A program made the translations under genes and the position numbers. Positions 1 through 6,336 of a DNA stretch of 13,085 nt are shown in pieces (the first letter of the stretch is position 1; every line of letters begins with the position of its first letter). A model generated the notes under the pieces. It saw only the letters and a program-made list of their open reading frames with translations. It made no database searches and had not been told where the DNA came from. The stretch comes from Clostridia bacterium (lineage in GTDB: Bacteria; Bacillota; DULZ01). Location of the stretch: positions 1-13,085 of the forward strand of contig JAAYOX010000239.1 of assembly GCA_012520135.1 (NCBI GenBank), given 5' to 3'.

Positions 1-549
1 AGTAACAATAAACTGTCCTTTAAAAACCAAATCCTGTTCCACGTAGGAATAAACCGAAATTAAATATGTATTTCCTTTCTGGACTTTGACCACCGCTTTA
101 GCTATCACTCGTTCGCCTAACTTAACCGGTCTTTTATAGCGAACTCTGGCACTTCCCGTCAATACTACCGGTGCATCAATCAGAGCTACGGCTAAAGAAT
201 TAGCTTGAGCAAAAAGGTAATGTCCCCTGGCAATTTGCTTCCTTTCCAAAACCATGGTTTCTGAAATATCCAACAAGGAGATACCGCTTTGATTGAGGCG
301 GATATCGATTAGTTCTCCCACTACTTCTTTAGCTTCCAAAGATTTTACCTGAGCATAGGCGTCTTGTGCCACACTTTTGACCCTTTCCCGAACCTGAGGA
401 ATACCCAAAGCCAATCGATCCAGCCTAATGGTCTGAACACTGACTGAAAAATGTTTCGCCAGTTCCTGATCCGTGGCAAAGGGATTATCATTCAAATAGG
501 CAAGCAGTTGTTCCTGCCTTTGCCTTTTGTTAAGGGGCACTTTTTTCAT
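1..549 (-). CDS. fapR: FapR, malonyl-CoA-responsive repressor of fatty acid and phospholipid synthesis (3' end cut off)
   Basis: The 183 visible codons start MKKVPLNKRQRQEQLLAYL, and the window edge removes only the last few residues (Bacillus FapR is close to 190 aa). Residues about 10-48 form a DeoR-like helix-turn-helix (DQELAKHFSVSVQTIRLDR). Residues about 75-183 form a hot-dog thioesterase-like domain that in this family binds malonyl-CoA rather than hydrolysing it; ARGHYLFAQANSLAVA and GSARVRYKRPVKLGE are typical segments. FapR represses lipid synthesis genes until malonyl-CoA builds up. The start ATG at 549 has the ribosome binding site AAAGGTGG about 6 bases upstream. A FapR-box palindrome lies just upstream, so the gene is very likely autoregulated. 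In relatives plsX and fab genes follow it; here that would be beyond base 1, which is inference. Confidence 0.95.
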   Translation of the reverse strand, partial: MKKVPLNKRQRQEQLLAYLNDNPFATDQELAKHFSVSVQTIRLDRLALGIPQVRERVKSVAQDAYAQVKSLEAKEVVGELIDIRLNQSGISLLDISETMVLERKQIARGHYLFAQANSLAVALIDAPVVLTGSARVRYKRPVKLGERVIAKAVVKVQKGNTYLISVYSYVEQDLVFKGQFIVT

Positions 550-561
550 TCTGACCACCTT

Positions 562-578
562 TTAGCACCTGGTACTAA
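562..578. promoter_or_regulatory. FapR operator over the fapR promoter
   Basis: The plus strand reads TTAGCACCTGGTACTAA, an inverted repeat with one mismatch that matches the known FapR box (TTAGTACC-T-GGTACTAA) at all but one base. It lies 13 bp upstream of the fapR start. A fitting minus-strand sigmaA promoter is TTGTAA (604-599), a 17-bp spacer, and ATATTA (581-576). The box would then cover the end of the -10 and the transcription start, a layout suited to repression. The operator is seen directly; the promoter hexamers are weaker than consensus. Confidence 0.85.
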
Positions 579-634
579 TATCAGCTTATTAGAGTATATT
601 ACAATTAATCACCGGATGCAACCTCTTCGGCAAA

Positions 635-671
635 TAAAAAAAGCAAGGCACTGTCACTAGTCCTTGCTTTT
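635..671 (-). terminator. Intrinsic terminator after rpmF
   Basis: A perfect 10-bp stem (AAAAGCAAGG at 639-648 with CCTTGCTTTT at 662-671) encloses a 13-nt loop. Read on the minus strand the distal arm runs into six T residues. It lies 16 bp beyond the rpmF stop and upstream of the fapR promoter, so it separates the yceD-rpmF transcript from fapR. Confidence 0.85.
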
Positions 672-686
672 CCTATATTTTTTACC

Positions 687-866
687 CTATTCGCTGGCGG
701 CAACTGCCCTCCCTTTATAATAGCCACAAGAGGGGCAAATAGTATGGGGCAGTCTCATTTCATGGCACTGAGGACACTCAGCCAGTGTGGGCCCTGCAAT
801 CCTCCGCCACTGGGAACGACGCTTATTCTTGCGAGAATGGGATTGCCTTCTCTTTGGTACACCCAT
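687..866 (-). CDS. rpmF: 50S ribosomal protein L32
   Basis: A 59-aa protein starting MGVPKRRQSHSRKNKRRSQW, the conserved basic N-terminus of bL32. The C-terminal half carries a zinc ribbon, CPQC at residues 31-34 and CPSC at 44-47, so this is the zinc-binding (C+) form of L32. It is a structural protein of the large ribosomal subunit. Its ribosome binding site, AAAGGAGGG, overlaps the stop codon of the upstream yceD gene, so the two are co-transcribed and probably translationally linked, as in most bacteria. A terminator follows at once. Confidence 0.97.
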   Translation of the reverse strand: MGVPKRRQSHSRKNKRRSQWRRIAGPTLAECPQCHEMRLPHTICPSCGYYKGRAVAASE

Positions 867-880
867 GGAAAACCCTCCTT

Positions 881-1402
881 TCAGTCCTGATCCTTTAACA
901 ACTGTTTTAACACTTCAAATCTGGGATCCACTTGCTGATGCTCGCAGTTACATCCTTCATCTGCTCTTTTGCCACAATACGAACACAAACCTTTGCATTC
1001 CTGTGAACACAAAAACTGCATGGGAAGGGATAAGTAGATGCTTTCCCTAATTAAGCCGTCAAGCTGTAATGTATCTCCCGAATAAAACTGACCCGTAAAT
1101 TCTTCTTCCTGATCCTCCGGGGACCTGCCTTCCAGATAAAACGTCCCTTCCAAATCGGCTTCAACAGGATAATCAATCGGCTGCAGGCAACGACTGCAGA
1201 CAGTTCTAACAACTGCCCTCAAATCACCCCGGACCGAAATGCTTCCCCCTTTTTGACTTTCCAAAGTCAAGTTAACTACTAGGGGTTGGGAAAAAGTCAA
1301 TTTCTCGCCCTGCCAATGCAAGGGGCTTTCCGGAGTTGTGGTCAATTCCACCTGTTGAGTACGACCGGGCCTCTGTTTGACCAGAGACACATCAACATCC
1401 AC
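881..1402 (-). CDS. yceD: YceD/YlbN family (DUF177) protein, 23S rRNA/ribosome assembly factor
   Basis: This is the DUF177 protein normally encoded just before rpmF and linked in the literature to large-subunit rRNA maturation. The C-terminal part has the typical cysteine cluster, CSQECKGLCSYCG, followed by a shorter CNC motif, a probable metal site; another pair (CSRC) lies mid-protein. The start is uncertain. The frame stays open to a TTG at 1432, and an ATG lies at 1417, but the promoter at 1438-1467 puts the transcription start near 1431, leaving the ATG only about 14 bases of leader without a ribosome binding site. The GTG at 1402 has GGTGA five bases upstream and gives MDVDVSLVKQRPG, matching the usual short N-terminus, so I prefer it. 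Confidence 0.9.
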   Translation of the reverse strand: MDVDVSLVKQRPGRTQQVELTTTPESPLHWQGEKLTFSQPLVVNLTLESQKGGSISVRGDLRAVVRTVCSRCLQPIDYPVEADLEGTFYLEGRSPEDQEEEFTGQFYSGDTLQLDGLIRESIYLSLPMQFLCSQECKGLCSYCGKRADEGCNCEHQQVDPRFEVLKQLLKDQD

Positions 1403-1437
1403 TTTTCTCACCACCATCAGCGAAAACGCCAAAGTTT

Positions 1438-1467
1438 ATTATACTTGAACCGGTTAATAGGTGTCAA
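1438..1467 (-). promoter_or_regulatory. SigmaA promoter of yceD-rpmF
   Basis: On the minus strand a consensus -35 TTGACA (1467-1462) is followed by an 18-bp spacer and a consensus -10 TATAAT (1443-1438). It begins 6 bp beyond the ackA stop. With no terminator between ackA and yceD, the two genes can be fed by both read-through and this strong housekeeping promoter. Confidence 0.85.
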
Positions 1468-1472
1468 TCGGA

Positions 1473-2675
1473 TTAAATGATATCTGCAGCAATTTCTCGG
1501 GTATCTTTAGCAATCATCAGTTCCTCGTTAGTAGGAATGACGAATACTTTCACCCGGGAACCTTCTGCGGAAATCTCTGTTTCTTTCCCTCTGACCTGGT
1601 TCTTGTCTTTATCAATGGTAATCCCCAAAAACTCCAGTCCATTACAAACAGCTTCCCGCATTTCCGGAGAGTTTTCCCCTAATCCTGCGGTGAAAACCAC
1701 TAAATCAAGACCGCCTAAAGCAGCTGCGTAAGCGCCAATATACTTCTTCACTTCATAAGCAAAAACGTCCAAAGCCAATTGAGACCTTTCGTGACCCTCG
1801 CGAGCCTTTTGTTCCAAATCCCTGAAGTCACTGGAAACACCGGAAATGCCTAACACACCGCTTTTCTTATTCATGAGCTCATTCAGGCCATCGCTATCCA
1901 GCCCTTCTTTTTCCATCAAAAAAGTAACAATAGCAGGATCAATGATACCGCATCTGGTGCCCATCGTCAGCCCCTCCAAAGGGGTAAAGCCCATACTGGT
2001 GTCTACTGAGCGTCCCCCATCGACAGCAGTAATCGAAGCACCGTTGCCTAAATGACAAGTAACTATCTTCAGACTGCTAAGAGAACGTCCCATTAATTCG
2101 GCACCTCGCTGGGCTACGTATTTATGGGAGGTACCATGAAACCCGTATCTCCGAATGGCGTATTTTTCATACAGTTCGTAAGGCAACCCATAGAGGTAAG
2201 CATAGGGAGGCATTGTTTGATGAAAAGCTGTATCAAATACAGCCACTTGGGGCACTTCCGGTAAAGCTGCTTGGCAAGCTTCAATTCCTTTGATACCGGG
2301 AGGATTATGTAACGGAGCAAGATCATACAGTTTTTTAACAGTCTCTATTACTTTTTCATCAATCAAGACAGAATTAGAAAATTCATTACCCCCATGTACT
2401 AAGCGATGTCCCACGGCATTGATTTCCTCAATACTTTCCAGCACGCCATGCTCACTATTTACCAAAGCATCCAATACCATTTTTATGGCTACACTATGAT
2501 CGGGAATATCTCTTTGAAATGACAGCTTCTCGCCGCCACCGGGCTGGTGATTGAGAACGGCACCCTCTAATCCGATTCGTTCCACTAAACCTTTGGCCAG
2601 CACCGTCTCCTGTTGCATATCAAACAACTGGTATTTGACAGAGGAACTTCCTGAATTCAATACTAATACTTTCAT
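1473..2675 (-). CDS. ackA: Acetate kinase
   Basis: A 400-aa protein of full family length that interconverts acetyl phosphate + ADP and acetate + ATP, the last step of substrate-level ATP formation in acetogenic fermentation. The catalytic residues known from the Methanosarcina enzyme fall at the expected places: N7 in NSGSSS, R91 in HRLVHGG, D148 in FDTAFHQ, H180 in YGFHGTSH, R241 in MGTRCG and E384 in PTNEE. The phosphate-loop segment HLGNGASI is also present. The ATG overlaps the stop of the upstream patatin-like gene (ATGA), with AAGGAGG about 10 bases before the start, so expression is probably coupled. The usual partner pta (phosphotransacetylase) is not in this window. Confidence 0.98.
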   Translation of the reverse strand: MKVLVLNSGSSSVKYQLFDMQQETVLAKGLVERIGLEGAVLNHQPGGGEKLSFQRDIPDHSVAIKMVLDALVNSEHGVLESIEEINAVGHRLVHGGNEFSNSVLIDEKVIETVKKLYDLAPLHNPPGIKGIEACQAALPEVPQVAVFDTAFHQTMPPYAYLYGLPYELYEKYAIRRYGFHGTSHKYVAQRGAELMGRSLSSLKIVTCHLGNGASITAVDGGRSVDTSMGFTPLEGLTMGTRCGIIDPAIVTFLMEKEGLDSDGLNELMNKKSGVLGISGVSSDFRDLEQKAREGHERSQLALDVFAYEVKKYIGAYAAALGGLDLVVFTAGLGENSPEMREAVCNGLEFLGITIDKDKNQVRGKETEISAEGSRVKVFVIPTNEELMIAKDTREIAADII

Positions 2676-3514
2676 TTAATCTCAGCCTCCTTGACTATTG
2701 TATGCGACAATGGATTGTTACATATAATGCCTCGTTCCGTAAGGATCCGCCTGATTCCCGGAATAGCCTGTTTCGCAGCCTCCTCCCCAATCTCAATACA
2801 CTCTTTAAAGCGAGTGAATTCAGAACTGGCAATATGGGACAGATCCGGCTGGATCAAGATATCCGCTTCCGACAGATAGGGAGTTGCCACTTCCTTTTCC
2901 ATTAATTCAATAGAATTCAAAATTACATCAAAAATATTGGTTATCTTGATTTCCTTGCCTCTTTCACCTCCGAACTTAACATCAACCGCTATGACCACGT
3001 CAGCACCATACTTCTGGGCTACTCCCACCGGAACTCTTTCCAAGATAGCTCCATCAACTAAAAGCCTACCACGCCAGCGTTTAGGAGTAAAGACTCCGGG
3101 AATGGCAATGCTGCCTCTGACCGCTTCAGCTACAGAACCCTCATTGATTACCACTTTTTCGCCCTTTTCAATGTCCACCGCTACCACATAGACAGGAATA
3201 TCCAACTGGGAAAAATCCTTTTCTTTAGTCAGCAGTCTCAATAAAGCTTCCAGGCGATGTCCTCTGATCAATCCCAACTTAGGCACTGCTAAATCAAAAA
3301 ATTGTTTCTGGGGTAGTTGTTCCAATAGTTTCTCCAGCAGCTTCATATCTACCCCTGCCCCATAAAGAGCAGCAAAGATGCTCCCCATACTGCAGCCGGC
3401 GATTAAGTCAATGGGGATCCCTTCATTTACCAATACCTTGAGAACTCCCAAATGGGCAAAACCTTTGGCAGCCCCGCCTCCCAGGGCCAACCCCACCTTC
3501 GGGGTTTTAATCAT
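2672..3514 (-). CDS. Patatin-like phospholipase (RssA/YlbK type)
   Basis: A 280-aa cytoplasmic serine hydrolase of the bacterial patatin family, predicted to hydrolyse acyl esters of lipids. The three family blocks are visible: the oxyanion-hole glycines GGGAAKG (12-18), the nucleophile elbow G-C-S42-M-G, and the catalytic Asp in D154-G-A. There is no signal peptide. It corresponds to YlbK of Bacillus by position, next to ylbJ and upstream of ylbN-rpmF. The start ATG has AAGGAGG seven bases upstream. Its TGA overlaps the ackA ATG by 4 bp, which makes it the first gene of an operon with ackA. The true substrate is unknown; a role in membrane lipid turnover is inference. Confidence 0.9.
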   Translation of the reverse strand: MIKTPKVGLALGGGAAKGFAHLGVLKVLVNEGIPIDLIAGCSMGSIFAALYGAGVDMKLLEKLLEQLPQKQFFDLAVPKLGLIRGHRLEALLRLLTKEKDFSQLDIPVYVVAVDIEKGEKVVINEGSVAEAVRGSIAIPGVFTPKRWRGRLLVDGAILERVPVGVAQKYGADVVIAVDVKFGGERGKEIKITNIFDVILNSIELMEKEVATPYLSEADILIQPDLSHIASSEFTRFKECIEIGEEAAKQAIPGIRRILTERGIICNNPLSHTIVKEAEIK

Positions 3515-3620
3515 TACATTGCCTCCTTACTTTGCTCCCTTCAAAGTTTTCCCTGTTAGAAGTGCTAGAAAACATGATGCTAGTATAGATTATAAAAGAA
3601 GATTACCGGAGGTCAACCAA

Positions 3621-4835
3621 ATGTACTCTAATCCGCTTTCATCGAAGCATAAACAATATTTTGGGATACTCTTAAGGTTGGTTATTCCAATCATCCTGGC
3701 GGTAATTATGGTTATTTACCCGGAAAACATCTTTCCCGCCGCAAAAAGGGGGATTGACACCTGGTGGCAAGTAGTCTTTCCCGGCCTATTTCCTTTTTTC
3801 ATTATCTCGGAACTGATGATCCGCTTCGGCATAGTTCATTTTCTCAGTGTTTTTCTGGAACCGGTAATGCGTCCACTGTTCAATGTCCCGGGCTCGGGGG
3901 CTTTAGTCTTAGCTGCCGGTTACACTTCAGGCGCCCCTATAGGAGGGATACTGACCTCCAATCTGGAACAGCAGAACCTCATTGACAAAGAAGAAGCGGG
4001 ACGTTTAGTTGCCTTTACCAATAACGCTTCCCCTCTATTTATGTTGAGTTCCATTGCGATTGGATTTTTGGGATTACCACAGGTAGGTTGGCTGTTGGCA
4101 GGAAGTCATTATGCTGCCAATTTATGCGTAGGCTTCCTCCTAAAAAAATTATCCTCCAAAAAGGAGTACCTAATCAACACCTACACGATAAAACAACTTT
4201 TTTTGTTGGCATTGAGCAGAATGCAACATGCAGGCGAAGGCGCTAGGCAACCATTAGGCCATTTACTGGGCGACGCTACCAGAAAAGCCATGCAGAATAT
4301 CCTGGTTGTGGGCGGCTTCATCATCATATTTTCTGTCTTAATCGAGATTATGTCAATTGTAGGGTTGTTGAACTTCCTCGGTAAAATCCTGGGCTTGGTT
4401 TTTCTGCCTTTGGGTATGGACCAAGCCCTGATGGTCCCCCTGGCCAGTGGTATGTTGGAAATGACGATCGGCATCAAAATGGTAGCTGAAAGCAATGTTT
4501 CTTTAATCCAACAGTTGGTATGTATTAGCCTTTTGCTTGGCTGGGCCGGCATTGCAGTACACGCCCAAGTAGCCGCCTTCATCAGCGAAAGAGGCATTAA
4601 CCTGGCTCCCTATTTTCTCGCCAGAATGCTGCAAAGCCTTTTGGCGGCGGTTTTTACTTTAATCTTAGGTCTCAACCTGCTGCCTGCCATCACTATGGAA
4701 GTAATCGCTCCGGAAGCAATATCATCGTGGTTTATCGCCTATCACAGCATTAAAACCATGTTTTTGATTCTTTTTCTTTTGCTGGTCACTAATCTAGTAA
4801 TAGTATTGTGGCATCGCCTTCTTCGGGCTACATAA
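3621..4835 (+). CDS. ylbJ: Sporulation integral membrane protein YlbJ
   Basis: A polytopic membrane protein of 404 aa in the YlbJ/nucleoside-transporter 'gate domain' family. In Bacillus subtilis ylbJ is made in the mother cell under sigmaE and is needed for proper spore formation. At least eight hydrophobic spans are visible. Family hallmarks include the VFPGLFPFFIISELM segment, the AAGYTSGAPIGG gate motif and FTNNASPLFM. The open frame extends upstream to 3378, but that part overlaps the divergent phospholipase gene. The ATG at 3621 has CCGGAGGTC just upstream and begins a normal cytoplasmic N-terminus. A hairpin and a palindromic repeat follow the stop. No clear sigmaE promoter could be picked out. 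Confidence 0.93.
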   Translation: MYSNPLSSKHKQYFGILLRLVIPIILAVIMVIYPENIFPAAKRGIDTWWQVVFPGLFPFFIISELMIRFGIVHFLSVFLEPVMRPLFNVPGSGALVLAAGYTSGAPIGGILTSNLEQQNLIDKEEAGRLVAFTNNASPLFMLSSIAIGFLGLPQVGWLLAGSHYAANLCVGFLLKKLSSKKEYLINTYTIKQLFLLALSRMQHAGEGARQPLGHLLGDATRKAMQNILVVGGFIIIFSVLIEIMSIVGLLNFLGKILGLVFLPLGMDQALMVPLASGMLEMTIGIKMVAESNVSLIQQLVCISLLLGWAGIAVHAQVAAFISERGINLAPYFLARMLQSLLAAVFTLILGLNLLPAITMEVIAPEAISSWFIAYHSIKTMFLILFLLLVTNLVIVLWHRLLRAT

Positions 4836-4840
4836 ATAAT

Positions 4841-4858
4841 GCCTAAATGTATTTAGGC
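4841..4858. repeat. Short perfect hairpin after ylbJ
   Basis: GCCTAAAT and ATTTAGGC form a perfect 8-bp inverted repeat with a 2-nt loop, starting 5 bp after the ylbJ stop. No T-run follows on either strand, so it is more likely an mRNA 3'-end stabiliser or weak terminator than a classical one. Confidence 0.6.
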
Positions 4859-4860
4859 AA

Positions 4861-4954
4861 TCCTGCTTGTTGACAAACTATATTTTGCTAATCGGTGTTA
4901 ATCGTGGGCCTTAACGGGAGCCCACGATTAACGCCGAGTAGCTTATTGTTGACA
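4861..4954. repeat. Palindromic intergenic repeat, copy 1
   Basis: A large inverted repeat lies between the convergent ends of ylbJ and the coiled-coil gene. Its core arms, CGGTGTTAATCGTGGGC (4893-4909) and GCCCACGATTAACGCCG (4920-4936), pair along 17 positions with one G-T wobble. Pairing extends to 23-nt arms (4887-4942) with one more mismatch, around a 10-nt loop. TTGTTGACA flanks it as a direct repeat at 4867-4875 and 4946-4954. The first 50 bases match 10468-10517 at 40 positions, so this is a dispersed element. It contains no coding sequence and may act as a bidirectional terminator or a small non-autonomous element. Confidence 0.8.
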
Positions 4955-4959
4955 GTCTG

Positions 4960-4973
4960 TATTGCCGGCAATA
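4960..4973. repeat. 14-bp perfect palindrome
   Basis: TATTGCCGGCAATA is a perfect palindrome just past the 3' end of the coiled-coil gene, 9 bp from its stop, and outside the repeat element. It could extend the hairpin structure at the 3' end of that transcript; no protein-binding role can be assigned. Confidence 0.5.
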
Positions 4974-4981
4974 TTATCTAT

Positions 4982-5440
4982 TCAGCTTGCATCAACCTTC
5001 ATACCCTGCAGCTCATTTCTGCCCTCACGAATACTGGCCAACGCTTTATTTAAATTCTGCTCTAATCGTTCCAAAACCTGATCCGCGTAACTTGTGGCGC
5101 CTTCTCGCATTTCTTCATCCAGCATTTTAGCCCTGGACAGTATTTCCTGGGCTTTTTGTTCTGCCATTTTTACTATTTCACTTTCCAAAGCCATTTGTTC
5201 GATTTGAGCATGAGTCTTTTTGATGGTTTGTTCCGCCTCTTGCTGGGCATCTGCCAACATTCTTTCCCTTTCCTTGGCAATCCACCGGGCTTGTCTAATT
5301 TCTTCCGGCAAAACGGAACGGATTTGATCGATACAATCCAAAAGTTCTTCAGCATCAACCATTACTTTGCCCGTTAACGGAATTCTTGAACTGCTTTCAA
5401 TAATGTCTTCCATTTCATCAAGCATTTCAAATACGTCCAT
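4982..5440 (-). CDS. Coiled-coil protein of the 'ATPase subunit H-like' family, function unknown
   Basis: A 152-aa soluble protein, highly charged and almost entirely helical. After an N-terminal segment (MDVFEMLDEMEDIIESSSRI) a long Glu/Gln/Ala/Lys-rich stretch from about residue 45 to 145 has coiled-coil character. Similar proteins in Clostridia are often labelled 'ATPase' or 'V-type ATPase subunit H', but no nucleotide-binding motif is visible, so that label is only resemblance. The ATG is 4 bp past the rsmD stop and its ribosome binding site, GGAGGAG, lies in the last rsmD codons, so the genes form an operon. DivIVA-like scaffolding is an alternative role, unproven. Confidence 0.8.
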   Translation of the reverse strand: MDVFEMLDEMEDIIESSSRIPLTGKVMVDAEELLDCIDQIRSVLPEEIRQARWIAKERERMLADAQQEAEQTIKKTHAQIEQMALESEIVKMAEQKAQEILSRAKMLDEEMREGATSYADQVLERLEQNLNKALASIREGRNELQGMKVDAS

Positions 5441-5444
5441 TGCC

Positions 5445-5999
5445 TTACTCCTCCTTTATCTGCTCTAAGAACAAAAGCATAGTATCGCCATATTGCTTTT
5501 CTTTAACAAGCTTAAGGCCTGAAACCGGTTGAAAGGAACTGTCCTTGCTACTTTTTTCCCAGACGAGGATGCCGTTGGGAGCCAACAACTTTTTTGCTAC
5601 TATGGTATCCAGCACATTAATACTAATCTCATTGTCGTAAGGAGGATCCATGAAGATTAAATCAAATGGCTCCTCATCATATTTCTTGAGAAAAGACAGG
5701 GCGTCCAACTTACTGACAATAGCCTGAGAAGCTATTCCGGCCTTGGCAATATTTGCTGACAACACCCGCCTGGCTAACGAGCTAGGCTCCACAAAGATAA
5801 CCCGTTTAGCCCCTCTGCTCCATGCTTCTAAGCCTAAAGCCCCTGTTCCCGCAAACAAATCCAAAGCCAGGGCATCCGGTATCAAGTCTTGGATAATGCT
5901 GAACATAGCTTCTTTTACCCGATCGGAAGTGGGCCTGGTATGATACCCTTTCGGGGCTTTTAGGATCAGTCCTTTCGCCTTACCAGAAATTATTCTCAT
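5445..5999 (-). CDS. rsmD: 16S rRNA (guanine(966)-N(2))-methyltransferase RsmD
   Basis: A 184-aa S-adenosylmethionine-dependent methyltransferase. It begins MRIISGKAKGLILKAPKG, the conserved RsmD N-terminus, followed by TRPTSDRVKEAMF. The SAM-binding glycine loop is LDLFAGTGALGLEAWSRGA, and the N6/N2-methylase catalytic motif is DPPY in FMDPPYDN. In Escherichia coli RsmD methylates G966 of 16S rRNA; Bacillus YlbH is the counterpart. The frame opens at an ATG at 6032, but that codon overlaps the promoter -10 at 6021-6026, and the family N-terminus fits the ATG at 5999, which I use. Its ribosome binding site is weak (GGGTGG). It is the first gene of a two-gene operon. Confidence 0.95.
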   Translation of the reverse strand: MRIISGKAKGLILKAPKGYHTRPTSDRVKEAMFSIIQDLIPDALALDLFAGTGALGLEAWSRGAKRVIFVEPSSLARRVLSANIAKAGIASQAIVSKLDALSFLKKYDEEPFDLIFMDPPYDNEISINVLDTIVAKKLLAPNGILVWEKSSKDSSFQPVSGLKLVKEKQYGDTMLLFLEQIKEE

Positions 6000-6020
6000 T
6001 TTCCATATCCACCCATAGCT

Positions 6021-6029
6021 ATTATAGCA
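6021..6029 (-). promoter_or_regulatory. Extended -10 promoter of rsmD
   Basis: Minus strand TGCTATAAT is a consensus TATAAT with an upstream TG, an extended -10. No good -35 is visible at 17 bp. It would start transcription near 6014, about 15 bases before the rsmD ATG at 5999, and rules out the upstream ATG at 6032 as a start. Confidence 0.6.
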
Positions 6030-6099
6030 CATCCCTGAATTACAAATGATAAGAGATCAGCAAAAATCGTCATATTATAAAAAAATTTTCCTTGACTTG

Positions 6100-6130
6100 A
6101 ATATTATTGTCGCCGACAGCCCATAATATT
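6100..6130. repeat. Compound inverted repeat, possible operator or RNA hairpin
   Basis: An outer perfect 8-bp pair, AATATTAT (6100-6107) and ATAATATT (6123-6130), encloses an inner 5-bp pair, TGTCG and CGACA, around a single C. A 4-nt bulge (GCCC) separates the arms on one side. It lies in front of the proposed RNA and overlaps its best promoter candidate (TTGAAT at 6097-6102, 19 bp, CATAAT at 6122-6127), so a regulator site is possible. Confidence 0.5.
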
Positions 6131-6133
6131 TAC

Positions 6134-6300
6134 TGGTAAGGCGCTTTACTACAGAAGAGCTTAGTGGTTATTTTTAATAACCCTCCCCCATGAGCTCTTC
6201 CTCCGGTTTCTCCTCTCCCAGTCCCTATAGGCGAAAAATAATGGTACCTATCGCCTATAGGGGCAACGTAAATCCAGACCGCTGAAAAGCGGTTTTTTTT
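6134..6300 (+). ncRNA. Candidate structured non-coding RNA, family not recognised
   Basis: This plus-strand stretch has three successive hairpins ending in a strong intrinsic terminator, with no gene for the terminator to serve. Hairpin 1: GAAGAGCT (6154-6161) pairs with AGCTCTTC (6193-6200) around an inner GGTTATT/AATAACC (6166-6172, 6176-6182). Hairpin 2: CCCTATAGGCG (6223-6233) pairs perfectly with CGCCTATAGGG (6252-6262). Hairpin 3 is the terminator. ACTGG (6132-6136) can pair with CCAGT (6218-6222) to enclose hairpin 1. The size, about 165 nt, would suit a small regulatory RNA. I could not match it to 6S, SRP, tmRNA or a known riboswitch. The 5' end is a guess from a weak promoter. Confidence 0.4.
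6278..6300 (+). terminator. Strong intrinsic terminator, plus strand
   Basis: ACCGCT-GAAA-AGCGGT, a 6-bp stem with a GAAA tetraloop, is followed without a break by a run of eight T (the last base of the arm and seven more). The nearest upstream plus-strand gene is ylbJ, about 1.4 kb away behind two minus-strand genes, so it must end some other plus-strand transcript. Confidence 0.85.
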
Positions 6301-6308
6301 ATAGACAT

Positions 6309-6334
6309 AAAAACCCCCAGCTTATGGCTGAGGG
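6309..6334 (-). terminator. Intrinsic terminator, minus strand, for the serine hydrolase transcript
   Basis: Arms CCCCCAGC (6314-6321) and GCTGAGGG (6327-6334) pair with one mismatch. Read on the minus strand the hairpin ends in GGG followed by TTTTT (complement of 6313-6309). The minus-strand gene that would use it is the serine hydrolase ending at 6562, leaving a 3' untranslated tail of about 230 nt. Confidence 0.7.
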
Positions 6335-6336
6335 CC

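Noticed and set aside
3378..3620. N-terminal extension of the ylbJ frame
   Set aside because: It overlaps the phospholipase coding region on the other strand and lacks a ribosome binding site; the ATG at 3621 has one and fits the family.
6234..6251. TGGTACC in a hairpin followed by a terminator, recalling a T-box leader
   Set aside because: The surrounding T-box consensus (AGGGTGG..ACCGCG) is absent, the bases sit in a hairpin loop with different pairing, and no plus-strand gene follows to be regulated.
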